The notes beneath the pieces are model-generated. The model saw only the letters and a list, made by a program, of their open reading frames with translations. It did not search any database and was not told the DNA's origin. DNA of 64,000 nt from NCBI RefSeq assembly GCF_047675955.1, contig NC_132929.1:31798421-31862420 (forward strand). Reading direction: 5' to 3'. Numbering within the stretch: position 1 is the stretch's first letter; each line of letters starts with the position of its first letter. A program made the translations under genes and the position numbers. Of this stretch, positions 24,765 to 36,533 are shown in pieces. This stretch comes from Chlorocebus sabaeus. Its lineage: Eukaryota > Chordata > Mammalia > Primates > Cercopithecidae.

Positions 24765-25659
24765 ACTCAAACAAATTTACAAGAAAAAAACAAACAACCC
24801 CATCAAAAAGTGGGCAAAGGATATGAACAGACATTTCTCAAAAGAAGACATTCATACAGCCAACAGACACATGAAAAAATGCTCATCATCACTGGCCATC
24901 AGAGAAATGCAAATCAAAACCACAATGAGATACCATCTCACACCAGTTAGAATGGCGATCATTCAAAAGTCAGGAAACAACAGGTGCTGGAGAGGATGTG
25001 GAGAAATAGGAACACTTTTACACTGTTGGTGGGATTGTAAACTAGTTCAACCATTATGGAAAACAGTATGGCGATTCCTCAAGGATCTAGAACTAGATGT
25101 ACCATATGACCCAGCCATCCCATTACTGGGTATATACCCAAAGGATTATAAATTATGCTGCTATAAAGACACATGCACACGTATGTTTATTGCAGCACTA
25201 TTCACAATAGCAAAGACTTGGAATCAACCCAAATGTCCATCAGTGACAGATTGGATTAAGAAAATGTGGCACATATACACCATGGAATACTATGCAGCCA
25301 TAAAAAAGGATGAGTTTGTGTCCTTTGTAGGGACATGGATGCAGCTGGAAACCATCATTCTTAGCAAACTATCACAAGAACAGAAAACCAAACACCGCAT
25401 GTTCTCACTCATAGGCGGGAACTGAATAATGAGATCACTTGGACTCGGGAAGGGGAACATCACACACCGGGGCCTATCATGGGGAGGGGGGAGGGGGGAG
25501 GGATTGCATTGGGAGTTATACCTGATGTAAATGACGAGTTGATGGGTGCAGCACAGCAACATGGCACAAGTATACATATGTAGCAAACCTGCACGTTGTG
25601 CACATGTACCCTACAACTTAAAGTTTAATAATAATAAATAAATTAAAAAAATAAAAAAA
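24765..25659 (+). mobile_element. 5'-truncated primate L1 (L1PA-type) with open ORF2 C-terminus
   Basis: Starts in ORF2 and runs through the 3' UTR to an A-rich tail. The target duplication AAAGAAGGAA is perfect (24755-24764 and 25660-25669). An uninterrupted 200-residue frame (24823-25425) keeps the L1 C-terminal zinc-knuckle region (HCWWDCKLVQPLW), PYDPAIPLLGIYPKDYK and the native end FSLIGGN. It lacks endonuclease and reverse-transcriptase domains, so it cannot mobilise itself. The 3' UTR holds the typical G-rich tract at 25481-25503. It lies antisense to RFX7. Confidence 0.95.
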
Positions 25660-25809
25660 AAAGAAGGAATATCTACTATCAAAAGAATTAGAGTAAATGA
25701 AATGAGTAAATGAAATGACAGTAAATGAAAGCAATTTGAGGTGGCAAGGCCCTAAGGCATAGAAGAAAGGTTGTTGTGAAAGGCCAAGTTTAAGGTGACA
25801 TTGGTTGTG

Positions 25810-27070
25810 GCAATCTGTACTATGGTACTCTGCCCCAGTTCCCACCCAGCTCACATCCTTTTCTTCTCTACTATTACTTTATATTCTTTCTTCTATTTGT
25901 AGATCACAACTTAAGAGGATTGTGATTAGTTGGTGGAAATCCTATTCCTTAGTCAAGCACATTCTCTCCCAAGCTATTTTCCTCTATTTATTCACATTAT
26001 TGGCAAAGCTCACTGTCATCATCAACTCTGAATCTAATTTCTGCTAGTGAGAATAACAATGACCAAGTAAGTATACTGTTAAGTGTGTTTGGATTTATAG
26101 CCCACCCCTTGATTTTTCATTAAGGCCACTATCCTGAATTTTGCCAGTAAAAATATTATGTCCTTGTTGAGTCTCTCCCTCACCTAATTCTGCATTTGTT
26201 TATACCACTGCTTATACACCGTTACTGCATTTAACAAAATTTACTTTTGATAAATTCAACTGATGAGTCATGACTCTATAAATTCAAAATTTATCTTTGA
26301 CCTTCCGACTTCTTAAAAACCTGTACATGTAGAATCTGCCTAAAATGCTGCTTGCTAGTAGCTCCTGCTTCAGAAAAAAGGACATGCATTTAATAATCTG
26401 ACAGTTAAATTTTGATCATAGATTGCTTTGATATATCATATTAATAGATCTAATGACTGCAATCAAATTATGGAAGTGATTCGCTTACATTAACTAAAGC
26501 ATCTTGTTGGAATATATTTCCCAGGTTCCCAGAAGCACCAACTTTACTCCAAGCAAGATGTCACTGAAGTGACACTCATCCAGTTACATTTTAAAATTTA
26601 CACACACTGCAAAAACAATGGTAAGTTCTTGGTGTTGCCATATAGAAATAATATATTTTACTGTCATATTGTAAACTACTGATTCTGCAAGCGATAACTT
26701 TGTTTCAGATATATTCGATCTACAAATTCCTATCAGCTTTACATATTAGAAAATGAGAGTGTTTCATTTAAATTCAGTAAAAACTCACTAAAATGGACTC
26801 ATCTTAGGTAAGGCCAGTCTAAACTACTGAAAAATATTAAATTACACAACTTAGATCATTGTTTCCCTGGGAGTTGAGGAAAGGTTCGTGAGACATGCTT
26901 CACGAACTGGATCTTAAAGTTAGACATTTATATCAGCAGAAACAACATTCTTAAGGTAGCAGGTAATAGGACCAGACCAGCACATACATAAGCAGAGAAA
27001 TAAGATAATGGAAGCAAAGAAAAAGGGTTATGGATAGCGCAAACTGAAGCAGCCACTTCATATAGTAATT
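25810..27070. other. Intronic DNA without confident repeat
   Basis: No gene seen. A small inverted repeat (8-bp arms GTTCGTGA/TCACGAAC) lies at 26884-26907. Confidence 0.5.
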
Positions 27071-27082
27071 CCCTGTTCTCAT

Positions 27083-27349
27083 TTTTTCTTTTTTCTTTTT
27101 TTTGAGATGGAGTCTCACTCTGTCACCCATGCTGGAGTGCAGTGGCACGATCCTGGCTCACTGCAGCCTCTGCTTCCCAGGTTCAAGCGATTCTCCTGCC
27201 TCAGCCTCCTGAGTAGGTGGGACTACAGGCCCCACCACCGTGACTGGCTAATTTTTTATATTTTTAGTAGAGATGGGGTTTCACCATGTTAGCCAGGATG
27301 GTCTTGATCTCTTGATCTCGTGATCCACCCATCTCCGCCTCCCAAAGTG
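27083..27349 (-). mobile_element. Alu, 5'-truncated
   Basis: Antisense Alu from a CT-rich tail to GCCTCCCAAAGTG. The 12-bp target duplication CCCTGTTCTCAT is perfect (27071-27082 and 27350-27361), so the missing head is a real 5' truncation at insertion. Confidence 0.95.
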
Positions 27350-27361
27350 CCCTGTTCTCAT

Positions 27362-30300
27362 CTTGTAGCTACTTGGCAATACAGGAGCTCAAAATAGAAA
27401 AGTCACAGAAAAAAACAGAAAAACACACAAACCCAAGTGCTCTCCATGCTTGGTTTATACCTTAAAATTAGGCATCCTAAATGGAAAGACAATAGCCCTA
27501 GTGACTCTCCCTCCCCAAGACAGCCATTGTTTTAATGCTTCATCTATAAGAGAGCTCAAATTCTAAAAATTACTGACTTCAGAAAGAAAAAGGGTGGCAA
27601 TTACAGGGCATGTGTATCATTACTTCTTATTCCCATGCCCTTGCTAGAAATATCACTAATCAATCAGACTTTGCATGCAAGTTCAAATCAATTTGCTAAT
27701 CCTGTGTTGGAAAGGGTGTAAAGGTATCCTTTGCTATCTAAACCCTTGCTATCCCAATTTAGACAACAAATGGGTTCCGATAATTTATTTTTTTATTTTA
27801 GATAAGGCTATTTGGAAGACATGGTACTGTGTACCATATGGACTCATGCCTTCCAAAAATCCAAGACATAACAGATTGGAATCTGTCACTTTCTGACCTT
27901 TCACTCTCTGCACTCAGGGAAAAAAACAAGACTCAAATAGCAAGGAATATCAGCATTTTTCAATTTGTGCTCAGTTACAAGGAAATAGAAAACTTCACCT
28001 CTCACACAACTTATATATAATATATATATACACACACACACACACATATATATGAGCTACAGTAATAGATGCCTGATACAGAGGTTGTACATAATTAACC
28101 AAACCTCTTGTTTCTATTTTGTCTTATAAATAAGAGGCATATAGTTCATGAAATAGAAAAAGTAAATGCTTACCTATAGTCACAAAAAAAGAAAAATCAT
28201 GTTTTAAGGTTTTTATTTCTGTGGGTTGAGTGCCAAATATCTTAATCTCATAGTCAGCAACTAAGTGCATTAAGGACTTAGTGCTTATTGTTCCTTATTT
28301 TATTATCCTACCCAAGGCAAGAAGATTCTTCCTCCTATTGGCCCATGCTGCTCATCTTTAACTTGAACTTAGAACCCTCCAGAAAGCAGAAGAGAAAGCA
28401 ACTAAAAGACTGAACAGAAAGAGAATGGTAGAATAGGAGGCACTGGACAAGAGTGGTCTACTTTGCTCAGAGATGTGGAATAACCATCTTACTAACATGT
28501 TCTTTATAATTTACAAAGAACATTCTGTCACGATTACTTATTAAAATGTCTATCCTAGATGAAGAGAAACAGCTGTGAAGCTCAATGCTGCACTAAATTA
28601 TTCTGAAAAGCATACATACTTTTCTTATTTATATAATTGAATTTACAATATGACATTCACTACCTTAAAATATTACATTACTATTATGGGATAAGGTTAA
28701 ACATTGAGCATCTCTTTATAAAGAAGACAAAACAAAAGCAGCACACAAACAGCCTCCCTACTACAATCTCTCAACCAGCAGTTAGTAAACTCCCCAACAA
28801 CCAGGATTACTGCATAGCCTTACTTTTGCACAATAAACAGCTCTTAACTACTTTAAATGTAATATATGCTCAATAAAGATTTGCACAGTAATCTCATATA
28901 ACAGAACCCTTGCACAAGGTAGCAATAAGCAAGTCCTCCTCAGCTAACACCTAAGGAAACACTGACAAATCCTAATAATTCATCCAATGAAAATGTTCTG
29001 TTGATTGCCTACGATAAATTAATTAGTCTTTCACTGTGCTTACGGTTTTATTATTGTTGTCAATATTGATTCAGTAACAGAGTTAGAAACTCAGGAACCT
29101 TCAAGGTCACTTAGTACAAATCTCTCATTTTGTAAATGAGGAAACTAAGGTCTACTTTTTCCACAATGCATACCTTGACACTTGTCACTTCTTTTCCTGG
29201 TCCCCTAGCTGAATAAAAGAGAAGTTTTATTGCATATTTTTGCTTAGGTCAATTTTACAAGGTTAACATTACAAGTGAATGGGCATTCCTCAAATGCCAG
29301 TCTCTGGCATAATACTTTGTATATAGCAGATACTCATTTGAGTACTTACAAACTGTTCTTAAAGTCCTCAAATATAAGTAAATGATACGGCTTGTTTTAA
29401 TTTTCATTTGTACAATTTTAGCATGCAATATTATTTTCTAATGGAAAAAGTAATGCAACATAATTCTTAACCTATCTTTCATAACAAGACACTTCTGTCT
29501 TTTCTACCACTATGAAGCTCATTTTCCCCAAATAATACCAAAAATTTACAGTGAGACATAAATCAAATCAGTCCTGCACATGCCATCATTCAAGACACCT
29601 TTCAATGGAGAGAGCAAATTGGTCAATTATTTACACACGTACATATCTGCTACCCAACCTGAACAAGAAAATCAACAGGCTTGAAACTGCTTAACTTGCA
29701 ATTAACTTTTGTCAACAGGGAAAACAATTTTATCAGTTTCAAATCATAGGAGAGCAAGGAATTGCCTTCCTCCTGGAACCAGAAACCCTATTGGGACACA
29801 GCTAGGCTCAATACGGATATGCAAAATGCATTCTAAGTCTTTTGTGTGCTTGGTATTGAACACAGGCTAAACTCAGGGTAGGTAGCAAGTCAACCTACTA
29901 ATCAAAAATATATGGAAGCCAGCTGATGTGCTAGTCAGTCTCTATTTTTAAAGCGAAATGAAAATCACAGACTTCCACTTAAAGTAAACTCTAAAGTTAT
30001 GAATTTATAGTACATGTTTCCCACTATAGTTGAGGGCACAGTACTTCTCGACAGAGTTAATAAACCACCTGATTCAAAAACCAAGAATAAAACTGAACCA
30101 CTACATTCGAGGATGGGGGACTGAAAATCAGCACTAATATGGCATCACTATGTGAACCTTTCCGATCACCAAACTTAGCTCCCTGTAACTAGGATGGAAA
30201 CAAGAGATTAATCACTTAATATCTAGATGTTGATTGTCATCATCATAAGAAAGTAAAAATTTTCAATTTTGGTTTTAACTAGAATTCAGAGAACATCCAA

Positions 30301-30690
30301 AATAGATCATATATATAATTCTACTTTTATTATAATTTTAAGCCTAAAATATAGCAGATACAGAAGTATATATGCTTTACAGGATTGAATAAAGATAAGG
30401 AACTCTGATCCCAGCATTTTTTCTTATTTTTCCTAATAAGGAATCAGTGGAATCTTATAGGTCTTCTGTCACTGTTTATCTCTTTCCATAAAGTGGGCAA
30501 AACGACAGATCTTATATGACCGTTTTAAGAAGAGGTTTATGAGGTCTCACCTGCAAATAAAGTTACAGAAATAAAAACAGTAATTGATAACAAATTCTTT
30601 TAAGAATCCCTGAATTTGAGTAAATGCAGTATTGGAATATTTTCTAAAATAAAACATCAGGATTTCTTTTGAATTTTCAGTTACGAGTTT
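27362..30690. other. About 3.3 kb of mostly unique intronic DNA
   Basis: No exon or RNA gene recognised. It contains a TA/CA microsatellite (28013-28053) and a possible MIR-type relic at about 29072-29160 (GAGTTAGAAACTCAGGAACC ... GTAAATGAGGAAACTAAGG). Confidence 0.5.
28013..28053. repeat. Compound TA/CA microsatellite
   Basis: (TA)n followed by about ten CA units and (TA)n again. Confidence 0.95.
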
Positions 30691-30740
30691 AACACAAGCT
30701 AACTATCTCTTATCTGAAATGCCTGGGATCATATGTGCTT

Positions 30741-31056
30741 CCGATTTGTTTATTTATTATTTTTACTTTTTTATTTTGAACCGTAGTCTCGCCCTGTCAC
30801 CCAAGCTGGAGTGCAGTGGCACGATCTCGGCTCACTGCAACCTCCACCTCCTGGGTTCAAGGGATTCTCCTGCCTTAGCCTCCCAAGTGGCTGGGACTAC
30901 AGGCGCACGATGCCACACCTGGCTGATTTTTCGTATTTTAGTGAAGACGATGTTTCACCGTGTTGCCCAGGCTCATTGCAAACTCCTGAGCTCAGTCAAT
31001 CCACCCACCTTGACCTCCTAAAGTGTTAGGATTACAGGCGTGAGCCACCGCATCCA
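30741..31056 (-). mobile_element. Alu in the Tigger-like element (first)
   Basis: Antisense, moderately diverged Alu ending GCCACCGCATCCA. The 8-bp target duplication ATGTGCTT is at 30733-30740 and 31057-31064. Confidence 0.92.
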
Positions 31057-31155
31057 ATGTGCTTACAATTTATTATTTTGGATTTTGGAATATTTGCATA
31101 TGTGTAATGAGTATCTTAGGGATATAATCCAAGTCTAAACATGAAATTCATTTAT

Positions 31156-31447
31156 GGCCGGGCGCGGTGGCTCACGTCTGTAATTCCAGCACTTTGGGAG
31201 GCCGAGGCGGGTGGATCACAAGGTCAGGAGATCGAGACCACGGTGAAACCCCGTCTCTATTAAAAAATACAAAAAATTAGCCGGGCGCAGTGGCGGGCGC
31301 CTGTAGTCCCAGCTACTCAGCAGGCTGAGGTAGGAGAATGGCGTGAACCCGGGAGGCGGAACTTGCAGTGAGCCGAGAACGCGCCACTGCACTCCAGCCT
31401 GGGCGACAGAGCGAGACTCCATCTCAAAAAAAAAAAAAAAAAAAAAA
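31156..31447 (+). mobile_element. AluY-type, young
   Basis: Near-consensus head GGCCGGGCGCGGTGGCTCA, AluY-like GGTCAGGAGATCGAGACCA, long pure A-tail. The 13-bp target duplication GAAATTCATTTAT is perfect (31143-31155 and 31448-31460). CpGs are well preserved, which supports young age. Confidence 0.96.
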
Positions 31448-31504
31448 GAAATTCATTTATGTTTCATATATACTTTATTCACACAACCTGAATTTTTATA
31501 CAAT

Positions 31505-31791
31505 TTTTTTTTTACGGAGTTTCGTTCTTGTTGCCCAGACTGGAGAGCAATGGCATGACCTCGGCTCACAGCAACCTCAGCCTCCTGGGTTCAAGCGAGT
31601 CTCCTGCCTCAGCCTCCCAAGTAGCTGGGTTTATAGGTGCACACCACCACCCCTAGCTAATTTTCTGTGATTTTAGTAGAGACGGGGTTTCACCATGGCC
31701 AGGCTGGTCTTGAACTCCCGACCTCAGGTGATCCGCCCGCCCTGGTCTCCCAGAGTACTGGGATTACAGGCGTGAGCCACCGCACCTGGCC
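31505..31791 (-). mobile_element. Alu in the Tigger-like element (third)
   Basis: Antisense full Alu. The 8-bp target duplication TATACAAT is at 31497-31504 and 31792-31799. It is separated by only 57 bp from the AluY tail, in inverted orientation. Confidence 0.94.
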
Positions 31792-31949
31792 TATACAATA
31801 TTTTAAATAATTTTGTGCATGATACAATGAAGTCAGGTGTGGAATTTTTCACTCGTGGCACTAAAAACGTTTGGGATTTTGGAGTGTTTCAGATTTTGGA
31901 GCATTTTGAATTTTGGGGGATTTTGGATTAGGGATGATCAACCTGTATC

Positions 31950-34900
31950 TATGTTACAGCCTCACTGCATGCATGTTATTCACTCCCACTCACGTAGGTA
32001 TGATCTCAATTCACAAACAGGCAGAAACCATCTCAATCCTAGTTTTTCCATAGCAATTTTATTCTATCAGGGTTTCAAGTAAAACTGCCCTAAGAAGGTA
32101 AATAAAAGGACTTAGTAAATTTGTTTATTGTTGCTTACACTAAAAAATTTTCACTAAACTAGGAAGACACTGAGAGATAAGCGTAAGGGAAAACTTGCTT
32201 TGGTATTTCTTTCTTTCTTTTTTTTTTGAGGTAACCAAAGAGGGGTGCAATTTAAGCTAAAAGTAGTTTGCAGTTAGGTTGGGTTGTGGCCTTGTTTTAG
32301 GTAAAATACATGGGTTACTAGTTTTTGGTTTTTTTAAACAACAATAAGCTTATTTTGGAATTCTACTTTTTAGAAAATACAAATAACCTTACACCATATT
32401 CAGTACTAAAGCACATGCCTACTAACAAATCTCCTTTCTAGTGAGTAGTGTCAGTGATTTGGACCTTTTGTCTATGGAGTAAGAATAAGAAACATGCAAG
32501 CTTGTTAACCTAGACTTCAGATGAAGGTATTCATAACCGTGTTATAGAAACATAACTGTCAATTTTGTACTAACTTATTTTCTATAATTACCTTCAAAAT
32601 ATATTTCCAACTCTTAAGAAATAGTTTCCAATCAATTTTGAATGCTTTTTTTCCAGACTCATTTAATGCCTGATATTTCAATGGGCGTACTTTTATCAAA
32701 CAATATTTTAGTTTAATAAACAGAATTAATTATGAACTGATAAATAACTCATTGTCCAGTCAAAGGCCTACATCACATACTATATTTATATTTGTAGAGT
32801 AGGAGGACAAGTACAGACTTGTTTGTGATATGCAAGCCCAGTAATTTAGAAACTATGATAAACCAAATGCAAAACCCATTTGATAATTTTTAAATGTCAC
32901 ATTTCTTTTGAGAGTAATTTTAAATTCTCATTAATGGTACCAAAGGATGATTCAGGAAGTAGTACAAAACTGATAGTCTCTCAGAATATTATCAGGTGAT
33001 AGAATAATTTGTAAAATAATATTATTGCCTCAAAAATGTGAAATATCTAAATAACTGCAATCATCTATTAAAATTATTTAAATTTAATACATATACACTA
33101 TTTCTTAGGAGAATATGGTAGTAAAGGAGTTTTCACTTTTGATATCTTTATTTTATATAGTCACTTGATGAATAATATAAATCCATTCTTGTGGAGCAGG
33201 GGGTATGAGACTATTAAATATATTCACTAATCTTGTTTACTCTCTACAAATGTTTATTCTGAAATTTTAAGTATATAAAAATCATTTTTGCAAATAGGAT
33301 TTCTAAAGTTGAACATTAGATGCTACTAAGTATACCATTACAATTTTAAAACAAAAATACAAAATTTCATATTTTGGGATTCACGTGTTTGTTGCCCATT
33401 ATTTTTTGAGAGCAAGCACCAAAAACTGGAGAGCACTCTACTTCAGAAGTTTTTCTCATGTTAAAGTCAGAGCAGTTCGGCTGTAATGGATATGCAAATA
33501 TCAAAGAATAATTAAATTTACACATTATTTACCAAAAAGTGCACTCGACTGTCATCATTATTTAAACATTTCACTCAGTTGCCTCTACAACTCATTTTAA
33601 AACTATAAAGTGAAGATTCCTTTCCCCTCTTGTTCTCATAATAAATTAAAATATACATTACTAAATCAACTTTTAAAATTTGTCTCTCTTAAAATATTTT
33701 AGTCCATTAACTTGGATATGCCACATCTGAATGTAAAAATCAAGATGTTTATTTCAATTTAATGATGATTTCAGAAACACAAAGTTACATGATGTTACTA
33801 GAGGTTAAAAAAAAAAAACACTGGTTTTGTGAAAACCTTGATGGTAAGCAAGATATTCACCATCTCTTAAATTATAGCTTTAATAAGGGGGTGAGGGTAT
33901 CCACTGAAGAATAAAGACTGCTTTCTGTCACACACACACACACACACACACACACCCCAATCATATTTATCGGACCTATTTTCAAGTTGCCACAATATGA
34001 CTACTATCAAAGCCAAAAAAATACTCCTTTAAAATATTTAAACTTCATTTTAAAATTAAAACTGAAAGCAAGATATTCAACTGCCAACTACTGTTGATGA
34101 AACTATTAAAGCCTGCACTGACCTACTTCATATCAGCATCATGACGGCATGGATGTATGCCAAGAAAATAATGAAAATTACTGTATAACTAACATTAATC
34201 TTGTATTTAAAAAGGATCACTTTAAAAATGTGTAAATACTGTACATGCAATGCCAGTTGCTTTACGATATGTTTTCAAAATGAGAAAATGAGTTTTGATA
34301 TTTTAGTACTCATATTCAATGATGGCCCTGCAAAGATTTCATTTCCATTTTCAAAATCAAGGCTTTTTAAAATACCATATGAAATTCTCTTTTTATACTT
34401 CTATTAAAAGCAATCTCTTAGGACAAATTCCAAATATTACTTTCCATTTAAAAAATATTGCTACACTTAAAAAAAAAGGCAGTTAATGAAGAATCCTACA
34501 AAACAATGCAAGTTCATGTTCAAAGAATATTGCAATGGCTCTAACAGTGGATGGACTTAACTCGGTGTATTTAATTATTAAAAGATTCCCACTAGACTTG
34601 AGGAGTTTAATCTAATGCTGAAATACTGTAAATTTTCATACGAGAAAGTAAAACAGCCAAAGATATTCCATCAATGGTTTCTTTTAAAAAGACACACAAA
34701 TGGCAAGACATTTGATTCCCTATGTTTTAAGCAAAAAAAAAAAAAAAAAAAAACAAAACCAACACACTTTGTTGTAAACTACCATCTTAAAATATTTTAT
34801 ACTAAAGAAGCACTTTCTTCAAAATCAATGCAAAGAATAAATTCCCTGAAAAAGAAATTTAATATTAGAATAAAGGAGGCAAAAACATTCAGAAACAGCA

Positions 34901-34960
34901 GCTAACCCAACTGAAAAGGAAGAGACACATTAGGTTTTGTGCTGCATATTAATATTCTTA
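31950..34960. other. Repeat-poor, AT-rich block adjoining the first exon
   Basis: About 3 kb with no recognisable Alu, L1, LTR or DNA transposon, apart from simple repeats: (CA)n at 33930-33956 and a poly-A of about 25 at 34733-34753. No exon is recognised other than the candidate just downstream. Such insertion-free intron next to a CpG-island promoter often marks regulatory constraint; here that is inference. Confidence 0.55.
33930..33956. repeat. CA microsatellite
   Basis: About thirteen uninterrupted CA units. Confidence 0.95.
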
Positions 34961-34961
34961 C

Positions 34962-35026
34962 GCACAATATCTGTTTGGATATCTGTTTGGTGAAAATTCA
35001 CAATACACTTCTTCCTCCTTCTACGG
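34962..35026 (-). other. Candidate cryptic or alternative exon of RFX7, 65 nt
   Basis: On the RFX7 strand, a pyrimidine tract and AG acceptor (TTTACTCCTTTTTGCAG) end at 35027, and 65 bases later a GTAAGA donor begins at 34961. Joined to the RFX7 exon 1 donor, the frame stays open through all 65 nt, completing the split Cys codon and adding an Arg/Lys-rich stretch (RRRRKK). Reading on into the following intron meets a stop about 30 bases later. The length is not a multiple of three, so inclusion before the normal second exon would shift the frame. It lies only 368 bases from exon 1. No cDNA evidence is available here; chance pairing of splice sites is possible. Confidence 0.3.
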
Positions 35027-35393
35027 CTGCAAAAAGGAGTAAACACATTTCACATTCACCAGTTCCAAATTCATGCCACCATCATGCAATATGACTTAAT
35101 TCCGACCCATATTTCTGTTACAATGAGTGAAAAAATAATACCAAAAAACTTGTTTATCTGCACTCACAATTGAGGAGGGGGTAAAAGCATTTTTTAGCTA
35201 AGGAGACAGGGGCTGATTGATGCACAGTCCCTACACCTCCAGAGGTCCTACAAATGTGCAACCGACTAGGGGGAAAGCCACATTCAATGAAAGCATCAAC
35301 CTCCTCCTCCGCTCCCCCGCCCGCCGCCCCCCACCCACTTTGCAGCAGAAATGTGCCTGGGCTTTTTCACCCCAGCGATGGAGGATCCTCTTA

Positions 35394-35795
<402 letters not shown>

Positions 35796-35827
35796 TCACG
35801 GCCGGGGTGCTTCACCGCGGGAGAGGC

Positions 35828-35895
35828 ATGGCGGCGCCCCTCAGCCCCCCGCTGCCGCCGCCGCCTCCTCCCGTCAGCGGCCGGGGCTGTGGGGG
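35828..35895 (+). CDS. Candidate divergent first coding exon (plus strand)
   Basis: An ATG at 35828 in good context (G at -3, G at +4) opens a frame of 22 codons, MAAPLSPPLPPPPPPVSGRG and then CG, plus two bases. It ends exactly at a GTGAGT splice donor at 35896-35901; without splicing the frame stops at the TGA inside that donor. It lies in the same CpG island as RFX7, 270 bp away and pointing the opposite way, so a bidirectional promoter could drive it. The next gene I know on this side of human 15q21.3 is TEX9, on the opposite strand to RFX7. The peptide is not the TEX9 N-terminus I know, so this could be an alternative TEX9 5' exon, a separate non-coding transcript, or chance in GC-rich DNA. 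Confidence 0.35.
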
Positions 35896-36070
35896 GTGAG
35901 TTGGGGGTGTTTGAAGACGAAGTGGGGGGGCAGGCTCCCCCAAAATCCAAGAAGAACGGTTGCTCAGGGATTTGGCGGCCGGGCCTTCCTTCCTTCCTTG
36001 TCCCCGGGGCTTTCTACTCCGGGGTCCCCGCGCTGCTGCAGCCCCAGGCTCCGCTCCACGCCACTCCCCA

Positions 36071-36115
36071 CGCCGCCGCCGCCGCTCGCTCCCGGCCCCG
36101 CCGCCGCCGCCGCCG
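36071..36115. repeat. Two short CCG/CGG trinucleotide runs
   Basis: (CGC)5 at 36071-36085 and (CCG)6 at 36098-36115 in the CpG-island core, followed by CGGCCGCCG. On the RFX7 strand they read CGG and would be 5' UTR or promoter depending on the start site. They are well below known CGG expansion lengths. Confidence 0.9.
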
Positions 36116-36533
36116 CGGCCGCCGCTGCCCTGCCAGCCCCGGAGGCAGCACAGTGCGCGCAGCCGCACTGCGGCCCGGCGCAGACTGCACAACACCTACC
36201 GCTCCGCCGGGGGGGCGTGGACCAGGGTGTGCGGGCCGCGGGCGCGACGGGCCGGGAGGGGGGTGCACGGCGCGGAGGGCGGCGCGGGCCAGCGGGCCGG
36301 GGAAGCGCGCCGCTGGGGGCCGGGAGGAGTCGGGCCCGACTGGTGGAGAGCAGGAAAACGTGGGGGAGGTGCTGGCGAGAGAAAGAGAACTTGCGTGAGG
36401 AGGAGGAGAAACCAAATTTAATAATATTTGGCGTGGAAGTGCGATTTGGGGCGGGGGAGGCATCTTCAAAGCAAGTGAAGAGAAATCATTATACCCACTC
36501 CCCTGCACATGTGAGGATTACTTCCTCCCTGAG

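Larger units (their letters stand above)
21650..25800. repeat. Old interspersed element (L2- or ERV-like), broken by three later insertions
   Basis: Pieces at 21650-21860, 22181-22436, 24637-24754 and 25670-25800 share one old, GA-rich mammalian repeat style ('TTGTCCCTACCTTCAAATAGCTTATTAGAAC', 'GCTGTAATAATCCAGGAATGAGATGG' type sequence at 22389-22414). Between them lie an AluY, a MaLR provirus and an L1PA, each with its own target duplication. The host family is not identified. Confidence 0.45.
30694..31947. mobile_element. Small Tigger-like DNA transposon carrying three Alus
   Basis: The left end (CTCTTATCTGAAATGC) and right end (GGATTAGGGATGATCAACCTG) form degenerate inverted termini of the family with repeated 'GGATTTTGGA' motifs (31079-31088, 31873-31927). 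Taking out the three Alus and their duplications leaves roughly 335 bp, a normal MITE size. Subfamily uncertain. Confidence 0.6.

Noticed and set aside
25481..25503. G-rich tract as a novel G-quadruplex element
   Set aside because: It is the standard polypurine tract of primate L1 3' UTRs.
26884..26907. Inverted repeat GTTCGTGA...TCACGAAC as a binding site
   Set aside because: 8-bp arms with an 8-bp loop are expected by chance at this scale, and no known site fits well.
36098..36115. CCG repeat as a disease-type expansion locus
   Set aside because: Only six units; within the normal range for CpG islands.
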